DNA of 14,272 nucleotides from NCBI GenBank assembly GCA_027077895.1, contig JALWQZ010000063.1:1-14272 (forward strand), in the 5' to 3' direction. Positions within the stretch are counted from its first letter, which is position 1, and each line of letters opens with the position of its first letter. Of this stretch, positions 1-7,933 are shown one piece after another. Source of the DNA: Microcaldota archaeon (GTDB lineage: Archaea > B1Sed10-29 > WALL01 > WAMD01). The notes beneath the pieces are model-generated. The model was not told the origin of the DNA and made no database searches. It was given only the letters and a program-made list of their open reading frames with translations. Both the position numbers and the translations under genes were made by a program.

Positions 1-1479
1 ATCTGGGAGATACTGGACGTGGAGAAGGTGAAGCATAGGAATAGCTTGGGCAGGGCTAGGCGTTTAGTCTCTAGGCTACTGGACTCGGGAGGGATAAACA
101 CTGAGAAACTGGTTGAATTGTACGATTCGCATGGCGTGACACCTGAACTTATCCAAGATATCGCTAGGGAACAGGGTAAGCATGTGGATATACCTCAGGA
201 TTTCTATGCTATGCTCACACAAAGGCATGTTCAGGAGAAGACAGAGGAAGAAGAGCAAGCAATTGATGTATCTAAGTACCCAGATACTGAACTTCTGTAC
301 CACAAGGATTGGAAACTTGCTGAATTTGATGCTAAAGTAATAGGCAAGGTAGATGATTGGTATATACTTGACAAAACCGCATTCTATCCATGGTCTGGCG
401 GTCAGGATCATGATTTGGGAGAAATAAACGGGTTTAAGGTCGTTGATGTCCAGAAGGAAGGAGGGGTTGTCCTGCACAAGGTTGAAGGCCATTTAGAAAT
501 AGGTCAGAGTGTGCATGGTAAGATTGATTGGGATAGAAGGTTGATACTGACTAGGCATCATACTGCAACTCATGTCATAAACGGCGCATGTAGACATCTC
601 CTTGGGGATCATGTCTGGCAAGCAGGTGCAGAGAAGAAGATTGACAAGGCAAGATTGGATATAACCCATTACTCCTTGCTCAGTGATGAGCAGATAAGAA
701 AGGTTGAAGAGATGGCAAATCAAGTTGTACTGGAGAATAGGAAGGTCAATAAATTTTTCCTTCCAAGAACAGAGGCAGAGAGGAGATACGGTTTCAGGTT
801 GTACCAGGGAGGGGCTGTGCCTCTTGCAGAACTTAGGATTGTTGATATTGAAGGCTGGGACACGGAAGCATGTGGGGGTACTCATGTTGATAGCACCTCT
901 GAGATAGGCCCCATAATGATTCTAGGGCAAGAGAGGCTTCAGGACGGAGTTGTGAGGATAAACTTTGCTGCTGGTGAAGTGGCAGAGGGGTACTTGAATG
1001 AGCAGTTAAAGATCCTAGATGAACTTAAGTCGGAACTGGGTGTTGAAAAGGATGAAGAAATTCCAGATGCAGTACATACACTATTTGAAGAGTGGAAATC
1101 GACTAAGAAGAGGCTGGATAAGTTTAGGGAAGAGAAGGCCAAGAGAGAACTGGAGAACTTAAAGTTAATGGATAATGGAAGGTTCAAATACCTGATACGC
1201 GTTTTTGATAATGCAGACATGGCCTTCCTTAGAGAGGTTTCTAAACGTCTTTCTAGAGATGGGGTTTTCTTGTTCCTTGTGGGGTTGAAGGACAAAACGT
1301 ATGTGTTTAGTTATTCAGGTGCTGATTCGCTAGACGCTGGTTCCCTAGTTAGAGAATTTACTAGTTCAATAGGCGGTGGGGGTGGCGGCCCGAAGACAAA
1401 GGGAGAGGGTGCTGCACCGTTGAGAGAGAAGGAAGAGATTGAGAAGGCCCTTAATGATATCAGGCAGGTGGTGGGATGA
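1..1479 (+). CDS. alaS: Alanyl-tRNA synthetase, C-terminal part (5' end outside window)
   Basis: AlaRS attaches alanine to tRNA-Ala and clears mischarged Ser/Gly-tRNA-Ala in the cytoplasm. The frame is open from base 1, so the class II catalytic core and true start lie upstream; a GTG at 19 is internal. What is present is the end of the tRNA-recognition region, then a second-half beta-barrel with a FYPWSGGQ-like segment, then the editing domain. Its zinc ligands are visible as HTATH (nt 559-573) and CGGTH (nt 871-885). A charged coiled-coil-like linker (about nt 990-1170) leads to a DHHA1-type C-Ala domain with a run of six glycines (nt 1369-1392). The stop overlaps the next ORF by ATGA, which suggests translational coupling to the small ORF and then leuS. 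Family assignment is firm; only the N-terminal completeness is unknown. Confidence 0.96.
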   Translation: MWEILDVEKVKHRNSLGRARRLVSRLLDSGGINTEKLVELYDSHGVTPELIQDIAREQGKHVDIPQDFYAMLTQRHVQEKTEEEEQAIDVSKYPDTELLYHKDWKLAEFDAKVIGKVDDWYILDKTAFYPWSGGQDHDLGEINGFKVVDVQKEGGVVLHKVEGHLEIGQSVHGKIDWDRRLILTRHHTATHVINGACRHLLGDHVWQAGAEKKIDKARLDITHYSLLSDEQIRKVEEMANQVVLENRKVNKFFLPRTEAERRYGFRLYQGGAVPLAELRIVDIEGWDTEACGGTHVDSTSEIGPIMILGQERLQDGVVRINFAAGEVAEGYLNEQLKILDELKSELGVEKDEEIPDAVHTLFEEWKSTKKRLDKFREEKAKRELENLKLMDNGRFKYLIRVFDNADMAFLREVSKRLSRDGVFLFLVGLKDKTYVFSYSGADSLDAGSLVREFTSSIGGGGGGPKTKGEGAAPLREKEEIEKALNDIRQVVG

Positions 1480-1637
1480 ACGCGGATGAATTCATGGAAA
1501 AGAGAAAAAGAACGTACTACCTAGAGGACGCGGCTAGGGTTCTCAATACAGATGTGTATCATATCTTAAAGCAGGTCAAGAATCTTAAGGAGGAAATTTC
1601 TAGGATGAAGGAGGAGATAGGGGATGAATTGGTCTGA
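1476..1637 (+). CDS. Small 53-aa coiled-coil protein between alaS and leuS
   Basis: Not recognised. This 53-codon ORF starts at an ATG sharing ATGA with the alaS stop and runs 14 nt into leuS, so all three genes are probably translationally coupled. A GGTGGTGGG run just before the ATG, inside alaS, could act as ribosome-binding site. The N-terminus is basic (KRKR at 9-12). A short helical part (LEDAARVLNT, 16-25) weakly resembles a helix-turn-helix of the MerR/excisionase kind. The rest is a charged amphipathic helix with hydrophobic residues I30, V34, L37, I41, M44 and I48 spaced 4-3-4-3-4, a good coiled-coil heptad. There is no signal peptide or membrane segment. I infer an oligomerising or partner-binding small protein, possibly linked to the synthetases by its operon. 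It could also be only a coupling ORF that re-initiates ribosomes for leuS. Confidence 0.72.
   Translation: MNADEFMEKRKRTYYLEDAARVLNTDVYHILKQVKNLKEEISRMKEEIGDELV
1609..1614 (+). promoter_or_regulatory. Shine-Dalgarno site of leuS
   Basis: AGGAGG lies 9 nt before the leuS ATG, within the 3' end of the 53-codon ORF. It fixes the leuS start at 1624 and implies that leuS is read from an internal operon site, not from a leaderless mRNA. Confidence 0.7.
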
Positions 1638-4335
1638 GATAGAAAAGAAATGGCAGGAGAAATGGGAGAGAGACAGGGTATTTGAGGGTAACCCTGATCC
1701 CAGCAAGCCAAAGTTTTTCCTAACAGTCCCATACCCGTATGTGAACGCACCTCTACACATAGGGCACGGCAGAACCTATGCTGTTGGAGATGCAATTGCT
1801 AGATACAAGCGGTTGAGGGGTTACAATGTGCTGTGGCCAATGGCGTTTCACCTAACTGGCACTCCTGTCCTTGCGGTGGCAGATAGAATAAAGTCAGGAG
1901 ATGAAAAGGTAATCAACTTGTACAAGGACTACGTTTCTATATACATAAAGGACAAAGAGAAGGTAGATGAGATCGTTAAAGGCTTCACTGATCCGAAAAA
2001 CGTTGCGTTGTTCTTCGCGGATCATATCTCCCAGGATTTCAAGAGTATTGGATTTAGCATAGACTGGAGAAGGACGTTCACCACGGTGGATCACATATAC
2101 AACAAGTTCGTAGAGTGGCAATACCACAAATTGAAGGAAAAGGGGCTTCTGGTAAAGGGTTCTCACCCTGTTCTCTACAGCCCCGAGGATGAGTCTGCGG
2201 TTGGTGAGGATGACATAAAGGATGGGGACCTAGACAAGGTTTCTGTACAGGAGTTTACAGCAATAAAATTCCAGTTTGAAGACGGATATCTAGTCCCAGC
2301 GACCCTGAGGCCAGAGACTATATTCGGTGTCACGAACCTGTGGATAAACCCAGATGCAACCTACGTTAAAGCGAGGGTTGATGGTGAAATATGGTATATC
2401 TCAAAGGAAGCAGCAGAGAAGTTGAAGTATCAAAAAGAGAAAGTTGAGGTTCTAAACGAATTACCTGGCTCATACTTCGTTGACAAAAAGGCTAAGATAC
2501 TTGACATGGAAGTTCCTATTCTCCCAGCAAAATTTGTTGACCCAGACAATGCTAGTGGTGTTGTTTATAGTGTCCCAGCGCATGCGCCATTTGATTACAT
2601 AGCATTACATGACCTATGGAGGGAAGGAAAATACAAGGAGGTTCAACCAATAAAGATTATAGACATCCCAGGTTATGACATGCCGGCAAAGGATATATGC
2701 GAAAAGATGGGAATTGAAGACCAGAATGATTCTAGGCTGGAAGAGGCGACAAAGGCGATATACAAAGATGAGTTTTACAAGGGGGTCTTAAACGAGAGAT
2801 GCAGACAGTTTGCCGGGATGAAGATAAACGAAATAAAGGACCAGGTTAAAGACTGGATGATAAAAGAAGGCCTGGCGTCTGTTATATACGAAACTAGCAG
2901 GAAGGCAGTGACCAGAAGTGGAAACAAAGTTATAGTCGCTGTTCTGCGTGACCAGTGGTTTTTGGACTACTCAAAACCCTGGTGGAAGGAGACAGCCCAT
3001 GAGTGGATAGATAAGATGTTCATATACCCCGAGAAGTACAGGCGATCCTTCCATGACACCGTTGACTGGCTGCATGAGAGGCCTTGTGCTAGGAAGAGAG
3101 GGCTGGGAACTAGACTACCATTTGACGAGGACTGGATAATTGAGTCATTGTCTGACTCAACCATATACATGGCCTTCTACACCATAGTTCACAAAATAAA
3201 GGAGAGAAATATAGAGCCTAGCCTAGAATTTTTTGACTATGTTTTCCTAGGTAAAGGTGAGCCAAAACCAGGTTGGGAGGAGATTAGACAGGAGTTCCTA
3301 TACTGGTACCCAAACGATTTGAGGCATACTGCGCCTGCACACATATCTAACCACTTGACATTCTTTATCATGCACCATATTGCCATATTCCCGGAGGAGC
3401 ACTGGCCCAAAGGAATCTCCCTAAACGAGATGCTCATAAGAGAAGGAGCAAAGATGAGCAAATCAAAGGGTAACGTGATCCCTCTAGCAGAGATATCAAA
3501 GAAATACACGGCAGATCTTTTCCGATTGTACATCCTGTCTGCAGCAGACCTAGATACAACCCTAGACTGGAAAGAGAAGGAAGTCACCAGTGTGAAAAGG
3601 AAACTTGATGAGTTCAGACAGATTATTGAGGAGGCAATCGATTCCCCAAAGAAAAAGGACACTTGGTTGTACAAGATGTTTAATTATAGGGTTGCAAAGG
3701 CCACCGAGTACTTCGAATCCCTGAAGTTTAGAGACGCAATCATAGAATTATTCTTCAATGTCTTAAATGATATTAAGAGATACAGAAAGAGCAGCGATTT
3801 CAAAGAAGCAGTCTCGGGTATACTTGATGAATGGCTGATAGCGTTGAGCCCAATAATCCCACACACATGTGAGGAGTACTGGAGCAGGAGGAACGAGGGG
3901 TATGTTTCACTGCAGAAATGGCCAGAGGCAGAACTAGACGAAAGGTTTATTCTAGAGGAAAAACTGGTTAACAAGGTCATAGATGATATACGGAGCATAG
4001 TTTCCGTGTCGAAGCAGCCATTCAAGAAGGCCTACATCTACACCGCTGAAGGCTGGAAGTTCGATGTGGTGGAGGGTTTGGCGAACGGGGAGAAACCCGG
4101 GGAGATAATAAAGAGATATGAGGACAAGAAGGCAGTGTCTAGTTTCATAAAGCAGGCCATGAGGGAGGGATTAACACGGGAATTTAGAAGGGTGGATGAA
4201 TTAGAGGTCTTGGAAAACAACAGGGAGAGAATTTCGAAAGAAACTGGGCTGGAGATTGAGGTAAATTCAAATTATGACCCGGCGGGGAAGTCAAAGAGAG
4301 CATTGCCCATGAGACCTGCAATATATCTAGAGTGA
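1624..4335 (+). CDS. leuS: Leucyl-tRNA synthetase, archaeal/eukaryotic type
   Basis: LeuRS charges tRNA-Leu and hydrolyses mischarged products through its CP1 domain in the cytoplasm. The 903-residue protein has the class I signatures HIGH (45-48) and KMSKS (610-614). Between them lies the CP1 editing domain, with the Thr-containing TLRPET loop (from residue 227) and VPAHAPFD, whose D324 matches the conserved editing aspartate. An ARKRGLGTRLPF segment follows in the returning catalytic core. The C-terminus ends in the archaeal-like ALPMRPAIYLE, expected of the domain that contacts the long variable arm of tRNA-Leu. The length is slightly below the usual archaeal size, with no missing key motif. 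The start is supported by AGGAGG 9 nt upstream. It overlaps the 53-codon ORF by 14 nt and ends 28 bp before the convergent truD. Confidence 0.97.
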   Translation: MNWSEIEKKWQEKWERDRVFEGNPDPSKPKFFLTVPYPYVNAPLHIGHGRTYAVGDAIARYKRLRGYNVLWPMAFHLTGTPVLAVADRIKSGDEKVINLYKDYVSIYIKDKEKVDEIVKGFTDPKNVALFFADHISQDFKSIGFSIDWRRTFTTVDHIYNKFVEWQYHKLKEKGLLVKGSHPVLYSPEDESAVGEDDIKDGDLDKVSVQEFTAIKFQFEDGYLVPATLRPETIFGVTNLWINPDATYVKARVDGEIWYISKEAAEKLKYQKEKVEVLNELPGSYFVDKKAKILDMEVPILPAKFVDPDNASGVVYSVPAHAPFDYIALHDLWREGKYKEVQPIKIIDIPGYDMPAKDICEKMGIEDQNDSRLEEATKAIYKDEFYKGVLNERCRQFAGMKINEIKDQVKDWMIKEGLASVIYETSRKAVTRSGNKVIVAVLRDQWFLDYSKPWWKETAHEWIDKMFIYPEKYRRSFHDTVDWLHERPCARKRGLGTRLPFDEDWIIESLSDSTIYMAFYTIVHKIKERNIEPSLEFFDYVFLGKGEPKPGWEEIRQEFLYWYPNDLRHTAPAHISNHLTFFIMHHIAIFPEEHWPKGISLNEMLIREGAKMSKSKGNVIPLAEISKKYTADLFRLYILSAADLDTTLDWKEKEVTSVKRKLDEFRQIIEEAIDSPKKKDTWLYKMFNYRVAKATEYFESLKFRDAIIELFFNVLNDIKRYRKSSDFKEAVSGILDEWLIALSPIIPHTCEEYWSRRNEGYVSLQKWPEAELDERFILEEKLVNKVIDDIRSIVSVSKQPFKKAYIYTAEGWKFDVVEGLANGEKPGEIIKRYEDKKAVSSFIKQAMREGLTREFRRVDELEVLENNRERISKETGLEIEVNSNYDPAGKSKRALPMRPAIYLE

Positions 4336-4363
4336 GGCATCAGGTAAAGGATTTCATCATTTG

Positions 4364-5545
4364 TCAGCTACCCTGGGTATCATCATCTGCCCATAGATTT
4401 TTAGTATCTGGTATTTTATGCTTTATCCCAAAGATGTAGTCCAATACTGTTGTGGCGTAGGTCCCCTTTTCAAGTTTGAATCTTATCCTAACCCAGTCGC
4501 TGCCTTCTTCTATGACTTGATAATCGTGCACTGTTACAAATATGCCCCTCCTCATCCCTTTACTAGACGCTTCTGGAATACTCTTTATCCTAAACTGGTC
4601 AATCCAAACACCTTCCTGTTTTATGACTTGCTTTTCCAGTTCACCCTCTTCACCGAGAGGAAACTGTGTTTCGTACCCATATATTGGCCCGGTTGGAACA
4701 TCATTTTCTAGAACATCTCCTTCCAGTCCACCAAACCCGTGTTTGTTAATTCTTTCTTCTAGGTATCTGTTGAACAAATAACTCTGGTATCCATGGACAA
4801 ACATCTTCAACAAGTTCTTTGGCAATTTTCTCAAGGCACCCACATAGTCATTGGTGTGATTGGACAAGTGGGATATGAGTGTCCTTTCGTAACTCAAGTG
4901 CTTAGGGAAATAATTTAATGCCTCGTTCCAGTCCCAGTTTTGTTTTACTTTCCTTCTTGCCTCCTTTGTCTCTTCCCTCTCACCAGGACCAACCCAGCCG
5001 AGGTATAACTTAACCGCTAGTTCTGGATTCCCTAAAACAAGGGCCTTCCCAACCAAGTGCGTGACAGGTCTTTTTTCGCCAAATCTCTGAATCCCAAAGA
5101 AGTTAGGAACCTTGAATTCTCTTGGTTTTTCTAATTTTGCCTTTTCTTCATTGTCAAGTTCTCTGATTGTTATTGTGAACCTATTCCCCCACAGATCACC
5201 AAGTTTTATTCTCTCATTTGATCTTTTGATTGGCCACAATTTGAGGTCCTTCAGATGAACCTTTGTGATGTCGTCCTGTCCTAGACCCCAAATACTTATT
5301 CTTTGTGCGGTCCATGCCCGTTTGTCCTTTGTACCGGCAAATCCAACTCTTTTAGGGGAAACGTGCAGTTGCTTTGATACCATTTTTACTGCCCGGTTTG
5401 TATCCCAGTTCACCTTTTCTAAAACACATATTAGGTGCTTCCCCTCGCTTTCTTCAAATTTCCACTCCTTGCCAACTTCAAGAATGAGCCCATCAGGAGT
5501 AATCTCTTCAACGACAAAATCCCGTGGTTTTTCCTTGATTTTCAT
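4364..5545 (-). CDS. truD: tRNA pseudouridine(13) synthase TruD
   Basis: TruD-family enzymes isomerise U to pseudouridine, classically at tRNA position 13. The protein has about 393 residues from the ATG at 5545. It opens with MKIKEKPRDFVVEEI, the usual TruD start. The catalytic loop GTKDKRA places the nucleophile at about D74. A WGNRFTITIRE segment and a large family-specific TRUD insertion follow, with FVHGYQSYLFNRYL in the second half. A GTG at 5566 would add seven residues, but it lies inside hicA. The ATG is 4 nt after the hicA stop and is preceded by GAGTGAT, so I prefer it. As last gene of the leftward prf1-hicB-hicA-truD run, it is probably translated by coupling to hicA. It converges on leuS. 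The product is confident; the exact start is less so. Confidence 0.95.
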   Translation of the reverse strand: MKIKEKPRDFVVEEITPDGLILEVGKEWKFEESEGKHLICVLEKVNWDTNRAVKMVSKQLHVSPKRVGFAGTKDKRAWTAQRISIWGLGQDDITKVHLKDLKLWPIKRSNERIKLGDLWGNRFTITIRELDNEEKAKLEKPREFKVPNFFGIQRFGEKRPVTHLVGKALVLGNPELAVKLYLGWVGPGEREETKEARRKVKQNWDWNEALNYFPKHLSYERTLISHLSNHTNDYVGALRKLPKNLLKMFVHGYQSYLFNRYLEERINKHGFGGLEGDVLENDVPTGPIYGYETQFPLGEEGELEKQVIKQEGVWIDQFRIKSIPEASSKGMRRGIFVTVHDYQVIEEGSDWVRIRFKLEKGTYATTVLDYIFGIKHKIPDTKNLWADDDTQGS

Positions 5546-5549
5546 AACA

Positions 5550-5766
5550 TCACTCAAATAAATCACTGATAGAAATGCCTGCCTGTTTTAATATTTTGTG
5601 TAATAGACCAATACCTATCTCTTCATTTCCGTGAATGGGAACAACTACAATGATTCCATCCTTTTTCAAATATATGGTGGCTGCCGTGTACTCTAACTTC
5701 TTTGAATCCATTCCTCTCTAGTAATTCTTTAATAATTTTGGGTTTTACAGGCTTTAATTTAGGCAT
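5550..5766 (-). pseudogene. hicA: HicA-family mRNA interferase toxin, interrupted by a frameshift
   Basis: HicA toxins are small dsRNA-binding-fold RNases that cleave mRNA and are neutralised by HicB. The reading starts at the ATG at 5766, overlapping the hicB stop by 8 nt. It encodes MPKLKPVKPK, then LLERNGFKEVR and GSHHIF, which contains the catalytic His of the family. After TTT GAA the frame breaks at a run of five A (plus-strand T at 5662-5666), and frame 0 stops at 5623-5625 after 47 codons. Skipping one A restores KDGIIVVVPIHG, then LLHKILKQAGIS, a typical HicA C-terminus, ending at TGA 5550-5552 for a total of about 71 residues. Both halves are well conserved, so the lesion is recent, programmed, or a homopolymer sequencing error. 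Without the shift the toxin would lack its C-terminal half and probably be inactive. Confidence 0.85.
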
Positions 5767-5971
5767 TTACCCCTACCTTATTTATCCCAATGAACTTTAT
5801 GCCTGGTTTGTACTCCTTTTTGGTTAGCAAATAGCCCTCTATGGCCTCTTTAACTCTTTTCTGTAGGTCTTCCAATGTTTTAGCTTGCGTGAAACAACCA
5901 GGAAGTTCAACGACTTCAGCTACGTAAAAACCAGATTCGTCTTTCTCTACAATAACAGTATACTCTGTCAT
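5759..5971 (-). CDS. hicB: HicB-family antitoxin (short form)
   Basis: HicB binds and blocks the HicA RNase. The 70-residue product from the ATG at 5971 is a single partial RNase-H-like HicB domain. It shows YTVIVEKDESGFYVAEV, the hallmark ELPGCFTQAKT (about 23-32), then a helix EDLQKRVKEAIEGYL. The C-terminal DNA-binding domain (RHH or HTH) of longer HicB proteins is absent, so self-repression by direct DNA binding is not expected. An upstream TTG at 5995 would add eight basic residues, but the family usually starts at this ATG. The gene follows aRF1 by 33 bp, with an AT-rich CTTTTATT about 24 nt before the ATG that may be a weak own promoter. The antitoxin comes before the toxin, opposite to E. 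coli hicAB. Confidence 0.88.
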   Translation of the reverse strand: MTEYTVIVEKDESGFYVAEVVELPGCFTQAKTLEDLQKRVKEAIEGYLLTKKEYKPGIKFIGINKVGVNA

Positions 5972-6004
5972 ATTCGTTTTATGTTTTAACTTCAATAAAA
6001 GCGT

Positions 6005-7210
6005 TCACTTGTATCTCAACAACGCGCCAATACCTCCAAATGTCTCATAGAACTGTTTACCCTCTACTGTGTCAGTGGATATTAACTCTACCTTTGCTCC
6101 TGTTTCATCTGCAAGTTTTGCCAGTTCCTCAATGAGATCCTGCTCCTCAACTACTTGCATTATCGCACCACATTTTTGGCATGTCTTTCGGGGGATCTCT
6201 CCCTTGATTGTTACCATTTCTTCATATCCACACTGAGGGCATTTGTATTTAACCCTTTCCCATGTCAACTTTTCTGATATAAGTAGTGTGTCCACTTTTC
6301 CCTCAAGTAATGCATCTCTGACTTCCTTTTCTCCATATGTTGCTAATCCACCAATGGATGCCTCTTTTATGAATCTATCCATCAGATTTTTCTCCTTAAC
6401 AACAGATAGTTCCTTCATTATCTCTCCAGATTTTTCTAGAACTTCCCTAACGCCAAACTCGTCTGTATAACTAGTGTCTACTATACCTACTATCTTCTTT
6501 TTTACCATGTAATTTAGATAATCTCCATCTAGGAAGTAGTGCTTCGTTGGACCAGGACCTCCAACAATAACACCCTTAACCTTTGAGTCAGAGAAGTACT
6601 GGTTTGCCATGTCCCCAATTTTCTTGAACCACTCGTTTGCAGCTATCTCTATGAGCCTCTCAAAACGGACAGAACTTTGACCGCCCGCCCTGTGCTTGCT
6701 TGGGACAAAACTATCCCTGTGTTGAATGATCTCAATTCTCTTACCCTTTAGATACGCTAGGGTTGCTTCTTTTCTATCCACTAGGAGTATGCCATACACC
6801 TCATCAGGTTCGAGCATTTCTAGCAAGGGGTCTAGGAAGAAGGTTGAATCGCATCGGTATATCTGTACAGGGATCGGTTTCGGTGGGTGAACTATGAACA
6901 GTTTTATATCACTCGCACCTGGCTGAGTAGCTATATTTCCACAGAATATGGCAACGCCCTTCTCTGGTGGTTTTGGTATCCCCTTTATCGCTTGTAATAT
7001 CCTCTCTATCGCACCTAGCACGTTTTTCCTGGTTTGTTTGGACTTTATGTTGCTGGCCTGTGAGTACTCTGCCCTCAATTTGTTTGCCAGTTCTGCCATA
7101 TTGTAGTCTGGAGGAATGTAGATACTAATCAGTTCGGTTCCCTGGCCCCTAATCCCTTTAAGGAACCTCAGTATTTTCTTGAACTCATAATCATCTAATG
7201 CCTTTGCCAT
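6005..7210 (-). CDS. prf1: Peptide chain release factor aRF1
   Basis: aRF1 recognises all three stop codons and triggers peptidyl-tRNA hydrolysis on the ribosome. From the ATG at 7210 it is 401 residues. The N domain has the stop-codon-reading NIKS loop (54-57). The M domain has GGQ (176-178) in SKHRAGGQSS. The C domain carries a zinc ribbon, CPQC (324-327) with CQKC (344-347), the minidomain seen in many aRF1 proteins. Length and order are normal for the family. A GTG at 7219 would add three residues, but MAKALDDYEF is the better start. A TATA-like ATTTAA lies about 30 nt upstream, consistent with a leaderless or nearly leaderless mRNA. It is divergent from pyrH across 38 bp and heads the leftward run containing hicBA and truD. 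Confidence 0.97.
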   Translation of the reverse strand: MAKALDDYEFKKILRFLKGIRGQGTELISIYIPPDYNMAELANKLRAEYSQASNIKSKQTRKNVLGAIERILQAIKGIPKPPEKGVAIFCGNIATQPGASDIKLFIVHPPKPIPVQIYRCDSTFFLDPLLEMLEPDEVYGILLVDRKEATLAYLKGKRIEIIQHRDSFVPSKHRAGGQSSVRFERLIEIAANEWFKKIGDMANQYFSDSKVKGVIVGGPGPTKHYFLDGDYLNYMVKKKIVGIVDTSYTDEFGVREVLEKSGEIMKELSVVKEKNLMDRFIKEASIGGLATYGEKEVRDALLEGKVDTLLISEKLTWERVKYKCPQCGYEEMVTIKGEIPRKTCQKCGAIMQVVEEQDLIEELAKLADETGAKVELISTDTVEGKQFYETFGGIGALLRYK

Positions 7211-7248
7211 CTGTATCACTTTTAAACATGGTTTGTCTTAAATTTTGT
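7211..7248. promoter_or_regulatory. Compact divergent promoter, prf1 and pyrH
   Basis: These 38 bp separate two divergent start codons. On the plus strand TTTTAAA (7220-7226) is centred about 26 nt before the pyrH ATG. On the minus strand ATTTAA (about 7238-7243) is centred about 30 nt before the prf1 ATG. Both fit archaeal TATA boxes directing leaderless transcripts. The two pre-initiation complexes would overlap, so the promoters may exclude each other. Inferred from spacing and composition only. Confidence 0.55.
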
Positions 7249-7929
7249 ATGGAACGTGTAGTAATAAAAATAGGCGGATCACTACTTTCCGGGAGTCAGG
7301 ATGACGTTCTCAGTTATTTGCATGGTTTAAGTTCTGCCCTAGCGGGTTTAAATAATTATTCTCTAGGTTTTGTTGTTGGTGGCGGGGACACTGCTAGTAA
7401 GTACGTCTCCCTGGCCAGGGAACTGGGCATAAACGAGTATGACCAGGATCTACTGGGCATAATGGCAACTAGGATGAATGCAAAACTCATTGCATCCTTC
7501 TTCCCCGACGCGTGGCCAGAGATAATCACCAGCGTTGACGACGCCAGGACTCTATTTGAGCACGGCAAAATCCCTGTTATGGGCGGGACCGTTCCAGGCC
7601 ACACAACCAACACAGTGGCGGCCCTTCTGGCGGAGGCTGTCGGTGCTAGGTTGGTAAATCTAACCAATGTTGACGGCATATACGATAAGGACCCAAGGGA
7701 GAACGAGGACGCAAAGAAATTTGATAGGATAGATTATGATACTTTAATCTCGTTGGCTGCCGAGTATGACTCTAGGGAGGCCAGGGCGCACTTTGTTTTT
7801 GATCTCCTAGCAAGCAAGGTGGTTGCCAGGTCTGGGATAGAATTGCATATTGTTGATGGCAGGGATTTTGAGACAGTTAAGAACGCCATTTTAGGGAAGC
7901 CACACAATGGCACGGTTGTTGGGGAGTGA
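7249..7929 (+). CDS. pyrH: Uridylate kinase, archaeal type
   Basis: UMP kinase phosphorylates UMP to UDP in pyrimidine nucleotide synthesis in the cytoplasm. The 226-residue protein is a single amino-acid-kinase fold. It begins VVIKIGGSLL (nucleotide/phosphate binding), followed by VVGGGDTAS (42-50), MGGTVPGHTTNTVAALLAE (111-129, the nucleotide-specificity region of archaeal UMP kinase) and LTNVDGIYDKDP (138-149). It ends SGIELHIVDGRD and GTVV as in the family. This pattern favours UMP kinase over glutamate-5-kinase, aspartokinase or isopentenyl phosphate kinase. The frame is open upstream to 7198, but the ATG at 7249 fits the TATA box at 7220-7226 and begins just before the first beta strand. 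gatD follows 4 nt after the stop, so they are probably co-transcribed. Confidence 0.92.
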   Translation: MERVVIKIGGSLLSGSQDDVLSYLHGLSSALAGLNNYSLGFVVGGGDTASKYVSLARELGINEYDQDLLGIMATRMNAKLIASFFPDAWPEIITSVDDARTLFEHGKIPVMGGTVPGHTTNTVAALLAEAVGARLVNLTNVDGIYDKDPRENEDAKKFDRIDYDTLISLAAEYDSREARAHFVFDLLASKVVARSGIELHIVDGRDFETVKNAILGKPHNGTVVGE

Positions 7930-7933
7930 GTTT

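Noticed and set aside
493..885. 130-codon minus-strand open frame inside alaS
   Set aside because: It is antisense to the AlaRS editing domain, with no recognisable motif and Cys/Leu-rich shadow composition.
3237..3674. 145-codon minus-strand open frame inside leuS
   Set aside because: It is antisense to the leuS region with KMSKS and shows no domain features.
4336..4363. Possible terminator between the convergent leuS and truD
   Set aside because: The 28 bp hold no clear hairpin or T run on either strand, so no terminator is called.
5972..5995. TTG start giving an 8-residue longer HicB
   Set aside because: The extension is basic and unlike the family; the ATG at 5971 starts right at the conserved first strand, though the TTG cannot be fully excluded.
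7198..7248. Upstream in-frame start for UMP kinase
   Set aside because: It would overlap the prf1 start and include the promoter; the family N-terminus (VVIKIGGSLL) begins right after ATG 7249.
7907..7933. Upstream start for gatD
   Set aside because: It lies within the pyrH 3' end; ATG 7934 has a Shine-Dalgarno-like GGGAGTGA at good spacing.
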